Positions 14,383 through 22,926 are shown, numbered from the stretch's first letter. The stretch is DNA of 23,116 nucleotides from Anaerolineae bacterium (GCA_016928125.1 JAFGLK010000293.1:1-23116), one strand, 5' to 3'. A program made the numbers and translations. The notes: a model not told the origin generated them from the letters alone.

Positions 14383-15816
14383 ATGCTGAGACGATTGATC
14401 GCCGCGATGCTCACCATGGCCACGCTGCTGCTCCTCGGCAGCGTGATTGTGCATGCTGAAGATGAGGCAGACCTTCCATCCATCGAGGTGGTCGCTACCG
14501 CTGAGTTGCCTGAGCGCGAGATGTATCCGCGCATGCTCGTCCAGGCTACATCGTGGTCTGGCGGGCCACAGGTGTACATTCTCACGATCACCAACCTGTC
14601 AGATTGGCAGATGCCAGCGCTACGCGTGATTGACCGCTACATCCCCGCCGATGTCGATCGTGAGGAAGAGATCTATGATTGGTTCCCCGAGCCGCTCCAG
14701 CCGGGCAACGCTGTGGCGAAGGCGATCCCCTTGCTGGAGCCAGATGCCGACAGTTGCCATCAGATCGAGATCTCCCTCAGGGACGGACTAGGCATTGTGC
14801 TCATGGACTGCAGCGCTCCGGGCTCCTCAACCATTTGGGATGTAGGGCTCACTGAGGAAATGATCAGCTATCTGGACCAGAAGCCGCTGACTCAGCCAGA
14901 GCCGAGCGGTCCCAGCAAGATCGGTGTCCACGTCACCCGCAATAGCTCTGCGACGATTATGGAGTTCGTCAAGGCTGCGCAGCCCGCGGTCGTCGTAGCG
15001 GTGGGCGATCTCGGGTGGCTGACAGAGGTGAAAAAGGCCTCGCCCGCTACGGTCACACTGGGGCGGCTCATCGAGGGAGATCAGTCTTTCGAAGGTGATC
15101 CACAGGAGAGAGCGCGCGATTTTGTACAGGCCAACCTCTCGACCTACGCGGCCAACACAGGAGTGGACTATTGGCTAGGATGGAATGAACCTGGGATCGA
15201 TGAGCTCTGGCAGATGGAGTGGTATGCCTCATTTGAGTCTGAGCGTATCATCGCTATGGCAGAGCATGGCTTTAAGGTAGCCACCGGCAACTTTTCCGTG
15301 GGCACGCCAGAGGCTGAGGAGTTCAAGGCCTTCTTGCCAGCCGTGGCGGTGGCCAAAGACTATGGGGCTATCCTTGCTGTACACGAGTACTCGGCGCCCA
15401 CCTTGCTGGATGGCGTGGGGGCTGCCATCCCCGGTTTTCAAGGCGGCGAAGGGTTTGGTGCCCTAACGCTCCGCTATCGCTACTGGTACGAACATCTGCT
15501 GCGGCCCCACGACCTGGTCATACCGTTGGTAGTCACCGAAGCCGGGATTGATGGGGGCGTGCTGCGGCTGGGCAGCGCGAGTCTTCTTGGCTGGCGCGAC
15601 TTTGCTGTAGACGAGAGATTGCCCGAAGCCATCATCGTCGAGCGCCAGGAGAGTTACCTCGAGCAGCTCTCATGGTACGATGATCGACTTCGCTGTGACC
15701 CCTATGTCCTGGGCTTCGCCATCTTTAACGTCGGCGACGACGACGGCGAGTGGGAGAGCTTTGACATCACCTCGCTCCTCCCCGACCTGGCGGGTCTAGC
15801 CCAGACCAAGAACTGA
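14383..15816 (+). CDS. Secreted glycoside hydrolase-like TIM barrel protein
   Basis: A 477-aa protein with an N-terminal signal peptide (MLRRLIAAMLTMATLLLLGS, then VIVHAED with a likely cleavage after HA). Residues about 30-150 form a domain that could be a beta-sandwich (YILTITNLSDWQMPALRVID). From about residue 185 (KIGVHVTRNSSATIMEFVK) a TIM barrel follows. It carries two acidic motifs expected of clan GH-A hydrolases: WNEPG (acid/base Glu) and TEAGIDGG (nucleophile Glu), with HEYSA between them. No precise glycosidase family is recognised; substrate unknown. The frame extends upstream to 14278, but the ATG at 14383 places the signal peptide at the N-terminus and has GGAG close upstream. 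A strong terminator follows, so the gene is monocistronic. Confidence 0.75.
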   Translation: MLRRLIAAMLTMATLLLLGSVIVHAEDEADLPSIEVVATAELPEREMYPRMLVQATSWSGGPQVYILTITNLSDWQMPALRVIDRYIPADVDREEEIYDWFPEPLQPGNAVAKAIPLLEPDADSCHQIEISLRDGLGIVLMDCSAPGSSTIWDVGLTEEMISYLDQKPLTQPEPSGPSKIGVHVTRNSSATIMEFVKAAQPAVVVAVGDLGWLTEVKKASPATVTLGRLIEGDQSFEGDPQERARDFVQANLSTYAANTGVDYWLGWNEPGIDELWQMEWYASFESERIIAMAEHGFKVATGNFSVGTPEAEEFKAFLPAVAVAKDYGAILAVHEYSAPTLLDGVGAAIPGFQGGEGFGALTLRYRYWYEHLLRPHDLVIPLVVTEAGIDGGVLRLGSASLLGWRDFAVDERLPEAIIVERQESYLEQLSWYDDRLRCDPYVLGFAIFNVGDDDGEWESFDITSLLPDLAGLAQTKN

Positions 15817-15836
15817 CCTACGAGGAAGGCACCTGT

Positions 15837-15872
15837 GGGGCGCGATGCGCGGATCGCGCCCCCCTTCTTTTT
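15837..15872 (+). terminator. Intrinsic terminator after the glycosidase-like gene
   Basis: GGGGCGCGAT (15837-15846) pairs perfectly with ATCGCGCCCC (15853-15862) around a six-base loop, followed by CCTTCTTTTT. Confidence 0.92.
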
Positions 15873-15954
15873 GGGCCCAGCTTGATCGGCGACCGGCCAC
15901 GCCAGAGACAGAGCCAAATAGCGAACTGCTTAGATCGTCTTGACCAAGGCCAAG

Positions 15955-15983
15955 TTGACAGCGTACGATCCCCTGCCTATGAT
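15955..15983 (+). promoter_or_regulatory. Promoter of the complex I-like membrane operon
   Basis: TTGACA (15955-15960), 17-base spacer, TATGAT (15978-15983). Transcription would start near 15990, about 70 bases before the first gene at 16062. Confidence 0.78.
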
Positions 15984-16061
15984 CTCCCCACTTGCCTGTA
16001 GCTGGGTCCAAACAGCTGGTGCCAGCCGCGGGCAGACCGATCAAAGAAACGGAGCGCCCAA

Positions 16062-16325
16062 ATGGGCTCTGATCTTCTTCGTAGTGATGTGTCTTCTGAG
16101 GAAACGCCGCGGCGGGCTCGGGACCCCGACTCTGGCGCGCAGCAGACCTCCCTGGCTCAAATATTCTGTGCTCTGCCGGTTGCCCTCTATCTGTTCGCCT
16201 GGGCCTTGGCTGGCCATCAGCTTCTCTGGACAGGCGCCCTGATCGCACTGGCCAATCTGGTCATCCTGGGAATCATGGTGTTGGTACTGGCGGCAGACCG
16301 TGTGCCGGCTGATGACGACTCCTGA
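16062..16325 (+). CDS. Small two-helix membrane protein, first gene of complex I-like operon
   Basis: An 87-aa protein. The first 30 residues are polar and charged. Two membrane helices follow (about IFCALPVALYLFAWALAG and LLWTGALIALANLVILGIMV), and it ends with an acidic tail (RVPADDDS). The ATG has GGAG seven bases upstream. It is the first gene after a strong promoter and sits directly before the NuoH-like gene. It does not look like NuoA, which has three helices, and I recognise no family. Position suggests an accessory subunit of the complex encoded downstream. An overlapping frame (15940-16242) has no comparable support. Confidence 0.6.
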   Translation: MGSDLLRSDVSSEETPRRARDPDSGAQQTSLAQIFCALPVALYLFAWALAGHQLLWTGALIALANLVILGIMVLVLAADRVPADDDS

Positions 16326-16359
16326 TCTGCGTGGGTGCTGGTTCGTTCTGGACGGCTAT

Positions 16360-17328
16360 ATGATGATCGCCGCGAAACAGGGCGCGCTAATCCTATCGGT
16401 CGCCATCGGCTTGTGGGTGCTATATGCCTACCTGCTCCGCTTTGAACGGCTTGTGATCGGTAGATTACGGCTGCGAGGAGCCCCAGAATGGGGCCTCGCC
16501 TGGCCTCTGGTGGACGCCTGGCGCGCACTGACGAAAAGACCCAGTCTGCCAAGTCATGGCCGCAGAACGTTGCTTCGCGTGGCCCCGCTCCTCACCTGCG
16601 GCCTGGCGCTGAGCGGGCTACTGAGCGTGCCTTCCGTTCCGAACGACGTTAGCGCTTCGATCCTGACGGTCCTGCCGAACCTCTCTGATCGCCCTCTGCT
16701 GTTCCCGCTCTTGGTGAGCTTGGGCTCCCTTTCGGGCACGGCCCTCTTTGGCTGGGCGGCCAGACAGACCGAACTCTCGGAGCAGAGTCGCGCCATCGTG
16801 AGCTGGGGATTGCTCTTCTGGCTGCCTACCTTGCTATCTCTGGCCGGCGTCGTGCTGCTGTCGGCCTCGCTCGATCTGCGCCACATGGTCGAGGCGCAGA
16901 TTCGCTCGCTGCCCTACCTCGTCTATCAGCCGCTGGGCTTGCTGACGTTTGCCCTCTCCTTCGTCGCGAGCGGCCGGCGCATGCCCATCGCCGTGCAGGC
17001 TACCCCCAAGCCGCAGTTGGCGGACTTTACCCTGCAACATGCTGGAAGCACGTGGGCCCTCTACCATCTGGGAGAGTACCTGCACCTGCTGATGGGCAGC
17101 GCTTTGGTCACGGCAATCTTCGCTGGGGGCTGGTGGGGGCCATGGCGTCAGGGCATACATTGGTTCATCGCCAAAATGCTGCTCGCAGCTCTGGGGCTCG
17201 TTTGGCTAAGAGGCGGTTGGCTCTTGAGGTTGCAAGCGCACCAGTTGCGCGCACTATGGGTCAAGATGACGCTGTTGTCGCTGGGCAATCTCTTGCTCAC
17301 AGCCATCATCATGCTCAGAGGCCAATGA
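16360..17328 (+). CDS. Divergent NuoH-like (complex I subunit 1) membrane protein
   Basis: A 322-aa protein with about eight membrane helices. FERLVIGRLRLRGAPEWG...PLVDAWRALTKR (residues about 28-60) corresponds to the NuoH opening WLERRVLGR-x-Q-x-R-x-GPN...QPLADGxKLLTKE. The end, WFIAKMLLAALGLVWLRGGWLLRLQAHQL, matches the NuoH segment with W-x-R and the DQL-like motif. In the loop where NuoH carries PFDLxExExELVAG, this protein reads MPIAVQATPKPQLADF, so the acidic residues linking the quinone site to the proton path are absent. The following HLGEYLHLL keeps the A-E-Y-like glutamate. The start is uncertain: ATG 16360 gives a normal NuoH N-terminus, while ATG 16312 would overlap the previous gene. 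It overlaps the NuoJ-like gene by four bases. Confidence 0.72.
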   Translation: MMIAAKQGALILSVAIGLWVLYAYLLRFERLVIGRLRLRGAPEWGLAWPLVDAWRALTKRPSLPSHGRRTLLRVAPLLTCGLALSGLLSVPSVPNDVSASILTVLPNLSDRPLLFPLLVSLGSLSGTALFGWAARQTELSEQSRAIVSWGLLFWLPTLLSLAGVVLLSASLDLRHMVEAQIRSLPYLVYQPLGLLTFALSFVASGRRMPIAVQATPKPQLADFTLQHAGSTWALYHLGEYLHLLMGSALVTAIFAGGWWGPWRQGIHWFIAKMLLAALGLVWLRGGWLLRLQAHQLRALWVKMTLLSLGNLLLTAIIMLRGQ

Positions 17329-17834
17329 TGTCTCCAGCACACATCGCCCTGAGCGCAATCGTGGTGGCCCTAGCTGTAGTCAGCGTGGCGAGTCGGCGCC
17401 GCACCCAGGCCGGGATAGCCTTGGCGCTCTGCACGCTCAGCTTGGCGGGCGTGCTTCTGACCCTCTCAGCCGAGTTTCTGGCCCTGATCTGGGCGTTGAT
17501 GGGCACCGGCATGCTGTTGATGTACCTCGCCGCAGATGTCCGGGGTGGGGACGAGCTGACCACCTCATCGCGCCACGCGTGGTGGGGGCGTCTATGGCCC
17601 CTACTCGGTGCGCTTCTCCTTTGGGCGGGCCTATTGGGAGGATTGGTTGTGGAACATATCCCGGGAGAGACCTTCGCGCCGCTCCTCCGCCCTGGCGAGG
17701 CGATCCCCGAGCCAGTCTCCGCGGAGCTGCTCTCTACAGCTATCCACGGTCGCTACGCGCCAGCCCTGATAGGCCTCTCGCTGACCTTATTAGCCGCCTC
17801 GATGGCCGGCCTTGCGGCGAGGAGAGAGCGCTGA
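17325..17834 (+). CDS. Divergent NuoJ-like (complex I subunit 6) membrane protein
   Basis: A 169-aa protein with about five hydrophobic helices. SAEFLALIWALMGTGMLLMYLAADV (around residues 44-68) corresponds to the NuoJ segment S-A-E-F-L-A-x-x-Q-V-L-V-Y-x-G-A-I-x-V-L-F. The usual V-Y-x-G-A motif of the pi-bulge helix is changed to LMGTG. ATG 17325 overlaps the NuoH-like stop (ATGA); the ATG at 17328 has slightly better spacing to AGAGG. The stop overlaps the start of the NuoK-like gene. Size and order after the NuoH-like gene support the call, although sequence similarity is low. Confidence 0.68.
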   Translation: MMSPAHIALSAIVVALAVVSVASRRRTQAGIALALCTLSLAGVLLTLSAEFLALIWALMGTGMLLMYLAADVRGGDELTTSSRHAWWGRLWPLLGALLLWAGLLGGLVVEHIPGETFAPLLRPGEAIPEPVSAELLSTAIHGRYAPALIGLSLTLLAASMAGLAARRER

Positions 17835-18133
17835 TGCCACTGCAGTTGTGTGGGCTGATCAGCGCCACGCTCTTTGCGCTGGGACTGCTTGCAGCGGGCT
17901 CTCGCCGGTTTGCGCATCGCCGCGCCATCGGCATGGGACTGATGCTGCAGGCGGGGCTCCTCCTGATGGTCGCAGCGACGAGACAGCTCGGCCAGACAGA
18001 CGGCTATGTCGTGGCGCTTTTGGGAGTAGGCCTTCTGCCGCTGATCGGCCTGCCCATGCATCCTAGTGGCTCCGAAGCCAACCGCTCTGAAGAGGGCACG
18101 TCGTCGGGCACAGACCCACGAGAGGAACCCTAG
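17834..18133 (+). CDS. Divergent NuoK-like (complex I subunit 4L) membrane protein
   Basis: A 99-aa protein whose ATG overlaps the stop of the NuoJ-like gene by one base (TGATG), so translation is coupled. The first 75 residues form three hydrophobic helices (LCGLISATLFALGLLAA, IGMGLMLQAGLLLMVAA, YVVALLGVGLLPLIGLP), matching the size and topology of NuoK. In helix two NuoK has I-x-x-E-L-M-L-N-A; here it reads GMGLMLQAG, so the glutamate needed for proton transfer is missing. The C-terminal 25 residues are polar (SEANRSEEGTSSG), longer than in typical NuoK. The frame is open further upstream, but this start fits the operon. Confidence 0.65.
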   Translation: MPLQLCGLISATLFALGLLAAGSRRFAHRRAIGMGLMLQAGLLLMVAATRQLGQTDGYVVALLGVGLLPLIGLPMHPSGSEANRSEEGTSSGTDPREEP

Positions 18134-18136
18134 CCT

Positions 18137-19498
18137 ATGGCTGACGTCCTCACGGGGAGTAGCGTGTGGCTTGCGCTGCTGCCTTTGCCCGTAGCGGCGT
18201 TGTTCCTGGCGGTCTGGCAATTGGGCTGGCCGCGTGCGCCCAAGGGGTCGGCTGCCTACATCGCCCTGGGAAGCCTGGCTCTGTCCTTGGCTGCGGCCAT
18301 CAATCCCAGCAGGCTGGGCGTTGACGGTGGCGACACCTGGGCTCTGGACAGCATCGGCTATGTGTCACGCGCATTCTACCTGGGCGCTGCGATCATCGCC
18401 TGGTTGCTCAGACCCCAGCCGCCGGCATCGCGAACCGCAAGCGCGCTCGAGCTCCTCTCGCTGTGGGGCGGATTGCTGGCCCTCTCGACCCTGGATCTGG
18501 TGACTCTGTGGGTGGGACTGGGCCTCTATGTGTTGCCCACTCTGTCGGGATCTCTACTCTCACAGGCGCTCGATGATTGGGTGGTGCGCCGGCCCGCGAT
18601 CATGATCCTGCTCTTTGGGCTAGCGTTGCTCTATGTCAGCAGCGGCACGCTGAACCTCGCGACGCTCAATCGTCTGCTTTGGTTGCACGGCGGCCCACGC
18701 CCGGCCTTGCTTTATCTGGGCTTGGGGCTGTCAGTGTATGGCATCGGCGCCGGAACGGGCTTGTTGCCGCCCTATGGCCCTCAGAACGCCGCAGCGGATA
18801 GCGTGTCACCCTTGCTTGGCGCGGGCTTGCTCATGCGCGTGAGCCTAGGAGGAAGCGCTGCGATGGCCTGGGAATGGTCATGGTTGCTGCACGGTCTTGG
18901 GGCGTTGGCACTGATCTGGGCCCTCGCAACGGCCCTACACACGGCCGAGCGCGAGGCCTATCTGGGACGCTTGGTGGTCTCACAGCGCGGCTTCCTGCTC
19001 TGGGCCGTGGCGCTCGGCTTGGGCCCGCAAGGACACGAGATCGTGATCTTTGTCAGCAGCGCTTTTCTGTTGGGTCAAGCGGTGGTTTCAGCAGGAGTCC
19101 AGAGGATTTCAGCCGCCAGAGAGAGCGACATGAGCAGCCCTCTGGTTGGACTCGCGCGGCACTCGCCCTGGCTCGGCCTGCCCTTCCTGATTGCCCTGCT
19201 GAGTCTGGCTGCCTTTCCCATGACGCTCGGCTTTGTGGGGCGCATCTTGTCCATCTGGGCAGCGCGCGACCAATTGGCGCCCTGGATCGCTTGGAGCGGC
19301 CTGGGCGCATCGGTTGTGTGCGCCTTGTTCTACCTGCCGAGCCTTCTGGCGATCCTCAGGCGGGGGAGCAGACGAGCCTATGTGGAGACGCCGCCCTCCC
19401 TTCTGGGTGGCCTCATCCTGGCGGCGTTTGTGCTCCTGCTGCTGGGTGTTTATCCTCGGCCTCTTCAGTTGCTGGCCGCCTGGATCTCCGGAGGCTGA
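18137..19498 (+). CDS. Divergent NuoN/antiporter-like (complex I subunit 2) membrane protein
   Basis: A 453-aa polytopic membrane protein with about twelve hydrophobic segments. The best match to NuoN/NuoM is near the C-terminus: LSLAAFPMTLGFVGRILSIWAARD (about residues 353-376) corresponds to SLAGIPPTxGFxGKxxxF. Where antiporter-type subunits carry the lysine and P-F-H-x-W-x-P-D-x-Y region, it has GTGLLPPYGPQNAAADSVSP. Where they carry W-E-L-M-S, it has LWVGLGLYVLPTLSG. Essential charged residues of a proton channel are therefore not seen. It starts four bases after the NuoK-like stop with AGAGGA ten bases upstream. It is the last gene of the operon and converges on ftsK with 39 bases between, where no clear terminator is visible. 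Confidence 0.7.
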   Translation: MADVLTGSSVWLALLPLPVAALFLAVWQLGWPRAPKGSAAYIALGSLALSLAAAINPSRLGVDGGDTWALDSIGYVSRAFYLGAAIIAWLLRPQPPASRTASALELLSLWGGLLALSTLDLVTLWVGLGLYVLPTLSGSLLSQALDDWVVRRPAIMILLFGLALLYVSSGTLNLATLNRLLWLHGGPRPALLYLGLGLSVYGIGAGTGLLPPYGPQNAAADSVSPLLGAGLLMRVSLGGSAAMAWEWSWLLHGLGALALIWALATALHTAEREAYLGRLVVSQRGFLLWAVALGLGPQGHEIVIFVSSAFLLGQAVVSAGVQRISAARESDMSSPLVGLARHSPWLGLPFLIALLSLAAFPMTLGFVGRILSIWAARDQLAPWIAWSGLGASVVCALFYLPSLLAILRRGSRRAYVETPPSLLGGLILAAFVLLLLGVYPRPLQLLAAWISGG

Positions 19499-19537
19499 TA
19501 GGCCAGCCTAAGGCGCCTCATGTCGGAAAGTGCGTCT

Positions 19538-21802
19538 CTAGTCGCCACCGGCCGATTTCTTTGCTTCTTGATCAGCGTCCGGGCCAAGATCAAGCACCTC
19601 GCGCGATCGTCCCCCGGTCTCGGGCGGCCCCACGATCCCCATCTCCTCCAACTGATCGATAAGCCGCCCCGCGCGAGGATAGCCAATGTGCAGATGGCGT
19701 TGCAGGAATGAGGCCGAGGCGTGTTCATGCTGGCGTACGAGATCGATCGCTTTCTGGAGCATGCCGTCATCCGTGTCATCTTGGGCGAGCGACATATCCT
19801 CCCAGGGCGGAGCTTCGGCGATAGACTCCCAATCGGCTGGCGCCTGATTGCGCCAAAAGGCGACCACAGCGTCAATTTCGCTGTCAGACACAAAGCAGCC
19901 CTGGATGCGCTGTAGTTTGGCCGAGGCGGGCGTCATGAACAGCATATCGCCCCGCCCCAATAGGTTCTCCGCACCAGGCGCATCCAGAATGACTCGCGAG
20001 TCGACCTGCGAGGTCACCGCAAAGCTGATGCGTGCGGGGAAGTTGGCCTTGATGAGGCCTGTGACCACGTCTACCGAGGGCCGCTGAGTCGAGATGACCA
20101 GATGGATTCCCGTTGCTCGGGCCATCTGGGCTAGGCGGCAGACGGTGCGTTCGACATCCTCGCCCGACGTGAGCATGAGATCAGCGAGCTCGTCCACGAT
20201 CACGACGATCAGGGGCAACGGCTCAAGCCCCTTGCGCTTGGCCAATCGGTTGTACGCCGCCAAGTTCCTCGCGCCATGCTCCGCAAAGGTCCCATAGCGA
20301 CGGTCCATCTCCTGCATGACCCAGCGAAGAGATAGGATCACCTTTTCCGCGTCTACCACCACTGGCGCAACGAGATGTGGCGTCCCGTTGTATTTGGTTA
20401 ATTCAACACGCTTGGGATCGATCAGCAGAAGCTTGAGCTGATCAGGGGTGTTGGTCATGAGCAATGAGACGATGATGGCATTGAGGCAAACGCTCTTGCC
20501 CGAGCCGGTCGCGCCAGCGATGAGCAGATGGGGCATCTTGTCGAGATCGGTTACAACCGGCCCACCAGAGACATCCCGGCCCAAGGCGAACTTGAGTCGG
20601 CTCCGCAGCTTTTGGAAATCGGGCGACGCCAGCACGCCGTGCAGGCCCACAAGCGTCTTTTCGCTGTTCGGGACTTCGATGCCCACGACGGCTCGGCCCG
20701 GCACGGGCGCCTCAATGCGAATCGGCGCCGCAGCCAGAGCCAGGGCCAGGTCGTTCGATAGGGAAAGGATCTTGCTCACCCGAATCTTGAAGCGACGCGT
20801 GTTGCCCTCGCGATCTTGCCGCTCGATGAACCCGGGCTCGACGCCGAACTGGGTGACCACTGGCCCTCGATGCCATTCCACCACCTCAGCTGGAATGCCA
20901 AAGGCATCCAGCGTTTCCTCAATGATCTGGGCCCTGTGCCGTGCATCGGCGTCGTCTTCGCTCCCCGCCTGATCGGGGGTGAGGAGATCGAGAGAAGGCA
21001 GGCCCGGCGCCGTGCGATACGCGCGCGTGGCCGTCGCACGCGCCGCGCTAGGCTTGGGCGCGCGGGAGCGCGATCTAGGCTTCACTGTGTGTGGAGGGGG
21101 GGACGGTGCGACCTTGCTGCGCGGCGCGCCGGTTCGCGCTGGTGTGGTGCTCGGGGCCTGAGCCGGGGTGGAGGTCCTATGCGCGATTCGTTCCGGCCTC
21201 ATCGCGATTAGCCTGCGCAGACGCATACCGAGTTGGGCCCAGAGCCATCGCCCCCGCCAGACGATCAACGGCCAGGGCACACCCAAGCCGAGATAGCCCC
21301 CACCCAGCATGATCCCGATCAACAAGAGCACGCCCAGGGGCTTGCCCAGTAAGGATACAAATGTATGGGCCAGAGCCCAACCGACATAGCCGCCACGCTT
21401 GCCCTCGCGGGCGAGCTCCCAGTAGGATCCCGAGGCCGTGATGTGTATGAGGCCGAGGCCGGCGAAAAAGAGCAATTCCCATCCTACCAGGGTCTGCCAG
21501 CCGGGAAGATGGAGCGTCTGAAGGGCTTGCCGGAGCAACAGGACCGTGCCCACCCCAATGATGAGCAGCGCTACTGGAAAGGCGCCCAAGCCAAAGATAC
21601 GCCGGAGGAAGAGGGCCCAGGCGGCGGTGAGCCTGCCCTGGCTACGTGAGGCGAGCGATATGAAAGTAACTAGACCGAGAGCCATCAGAACCAGGCCCCA
21701 AACCTCCCAGTTCAGAGCCAAATGCTCAGATTGCTCGGCGCCAGCCCGGGCTGTTCTGGAGCTTTTCGATTTGCTTCGGCTGGCGCTCGATCGACGGGCC
21801 AT
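19538..21802 (-). CDS. ftsK: DNA translocase FtsK/SpoIIIE
   Basis: A 754-aa protein. The N-terminal part has about four membrane helices (residues 33-52, 72-90, 105-123 and 138-182). A basic, proline/alanine-rich linker follows (about 200-265). The alpha/beta motor domains come next, with Walker A GATGSGKS (430-437) and Walker B LIVVIVDELADLM (531-543). The C-terminal gamma winged-helix domain (DDGMLQKAIDLVRQHEHASASFLQRHLHIGYPRAGRLIDQLEEMG) reads polar DNA sequences. FtsK pumps chromosomal DNA at the closing septum and helps resolve dimers. The length is typical of the short-linker SpoIIIE-like class. ATG 21802 has AGGAT directly upstream. It lies 91 bases after the S1-domain gene; no convincing promoter was found in between, so co-transcription is likely. 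Confidence 0.96.
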   Translation of the reverse strand: MARRSSASRSKSKSSRTARAGAEQSEHLALNWEVWGLVLMALGLVTFISLASRSQGRLTAAWALFLRRIFGLGAFPVALLIIGVGTVLLLRQALQTLHLPGWQTLVGWELLFFAGLGLIHITASGSYWELAREGKRGGYVGWALAHTFVSLLGKPLGVLLLIGIMLGGGYLGLGVPWPLIVWRGRWLWAQLGMRLRRLIAMRPERIAHRTSTPAQAPSTTPARTGAPRSKVAPSPPPHTVKPRSRSRAPKPSAARATATRAYRTAPGLPSLDLLTPDQAGSEDDADARHRAQIIEETLDAFGIPAEVVEWHRGPVVTQFGVEPGFIERQDREGNTRRFKIRVSKILSLSNDLALALAAAPIRIEAPVPGRAVVGIEVPNSEKTLVGLHGVLASPDFQKLRSRLKFALGRDVSGGPVVTDLDKMPHLLIAGATGSGKSVCLNAIIVSLLMTNTPDQLKLLLIDPKRVELTKYNGTPHLVAPVVVDAEKVILSLRWVMQEMDRRYGTFAEHGARNLAAYNRLAKRKGLEPLPLIVVIVDELADLMLTSGEDVERTVCRLAQMARATGIHLVISTQRPSVDVVTGLIKANFPARISFAVTSQVDSRVILDAPGAENLLGRGDMLFMTPASAKLQRIQGCFVSDSEIDAVVAFWRNQAPADWESIAEAPPWEDMSLAQDDTDDGMLQKAIDLVRQHEHASASFLQRHLHIGYPRAGRLIDQLEEMGIVGPPETGGRSREVLDLGPDADQEAKKSAGGD

Positions 21803-21893
21803 ATCCTACTTTACGGATCAAGCTAGAGGCACTCACCACGGCACATTGGACGCGCGGAGCTAGCACCCGACGGCTTTCGACAACGGCTGTGTC

Positions 21894-22901
21894 TCAGTAC
21901 AGGAACGCGCGCCCCGCCTGCTGGTCTCCCTGGCTGGGTCCTTGGTCGGTCTGCGCCTCGCCTGCCTGGCGCATACTGAGTCCCAGGCGATGATTGGCGC
22001 TATCGATCCTCAGAATGCGCACCATGACCTGGGCGCCTACGCTGACGACATCGCTGGGGTGGCCAATCTGTTCCTCAGAGAGCTCAGAGATATGCACAAG
22101 ACCTTCGAGGCCCTCTTGGATCTGGGCAAAGGCCCCAAAGTCGACCAGATTGGTGATGACGGCCGGGATCACCTGGCCGACATAGTGCTCTCTCTCAACC
22201 ACAGTCCAGGGATTGGGCTGCAGACGTTTCAGGCTTAGGCCAACACGCCGCTTTTCCTTATCCACGCTCAGCACATGCACATCCACTGGCTGGCCCAGCG
22301 TCAGCAACTCGCGCGGGTGGGTCACCCGCCCCCAACTCAGCTCCGAGATATGGATGAGGCCATCCACGCCTCCCAGATCGACAAAGGCGCCGAAATCGCA
22401 CAGGTTGCTGATGTATCCTTGGCGAACCTGGCCAGCTTCGATGTCCTCTAACACGCGATCGCCTTCCTCAGGGGCCCAGATCGTGGCCCGCTCGGAGAAG
22501 ACGAGTCGATTGCGCCCTTGGTCGAGCTCTATGACGCGGAGCTCCAACTCCTCGCCAACCCAGCGCGCGAGCTGCTCATCACGCGCCGAATCGTCTTCGA
22601 ACACGGGGATCTCCCGAAGCTGGGAAACGGGTACGAAACCCTGTAGACCTTGCCAGCGCACCAACAGCCCACCACGATTCCACCCAGTGACGATAGCCTT
22701 CACGCTCTCACCGGCATCGAATATGGTCGCGGCACGATCCCAATCTGCGTTGCTCAAAAGCTCCGAGGCGACTTCCGAAACGGTATCGTGGCGCTCAACT
22801 GGTCTGGCGATGGTCTGTTGACGGTCGTTCCTCTCAAACCTTCGCAGCGCCATGTCGACAAAACTAGAGAGCGTACGCAAGTTATATCCGTTGATCTCCA
22901 T
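21894..22901 (-). CDS. S1 RNA-binding domain protein (RpsA-like)
   Basis: A 335-aa protein with at least three S1 domains. The first is around residues 60-100 (GESVKAIVTGWNRGGLLVRW, GFVPVSQL). A less typical repeat follows (VGEELELRVIELDQGRNRLVFSER). Then come two canonical repeats: VRQGYISNLCDFGAFVDLGG...GLIHISELSW...VDVHVLSVDKEKRRVGLSLKRL, and VIPAVITNLVDFGAFAQI...GLVHISELS...VRILRIDSANHRLGLSMRQ. It resembles the shortened ribosomal protein S1 forms of several phyla. The frame is open to 23108, but the ATG at 22901 has GAGAGGGA eight bases upstream and begins at the first family-like residues. Upstream is a GC-rich leader with potential to fold. Confidence 0.88.
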   Translation of the reverse strand: MEINGYNLRTLSSFVDMALRRFERNDRQQTIARPVERHDTVSEVASELLSNADWDRAATIFDAGESVKAIVTGWNRGGLLVRWQGLQGFVPVSQLREIPVFEDDSARDEQLARWVGEELELRVIELDQGRNRLVFSERATIWAPEEGDRVLEDIEAGQVRQGYISNLCDFGAFVDLGGVDGLIHISELSWGRVTHPRELLTLGQPVDVHVLSVDKEKRRVGLSLKRLQPNPWTVVEREHYVGQVIPAVITNLVDFGAFAQIQEGLEGLVHISELSEEQIGHPSDVVSVGAQVMVRILRIDSANHRLGLSMRQAGEAQTDQGPSQGDQQAGRAFLY

Positions 22902-22926
22902 CCACTTTTCCCTCTCGCTCCCATAT

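Noticed and set aside
15940..16242. Alternative 100-codon frame at the head of the complex I-like operon
   Set aside because: It starts inside the promoter and has no ribosome site. The competing frame from 16062 has GGAG, two membrane helices and operon spacing.
19492..19509. AGGCT/AGCCT hairpin between the NuoN-like gene and ftsK as a terminator
   Set aside because: Only five base pairs and no T-run.
18874..19662. Open frame of 262 codons on the plus strand overlapping the NuoN-like and ftsK genes
   Set aside because: It is Arg/Pro/Gly-rich without membrane helices or motifs, and it overlaps two supported genes in other frames.
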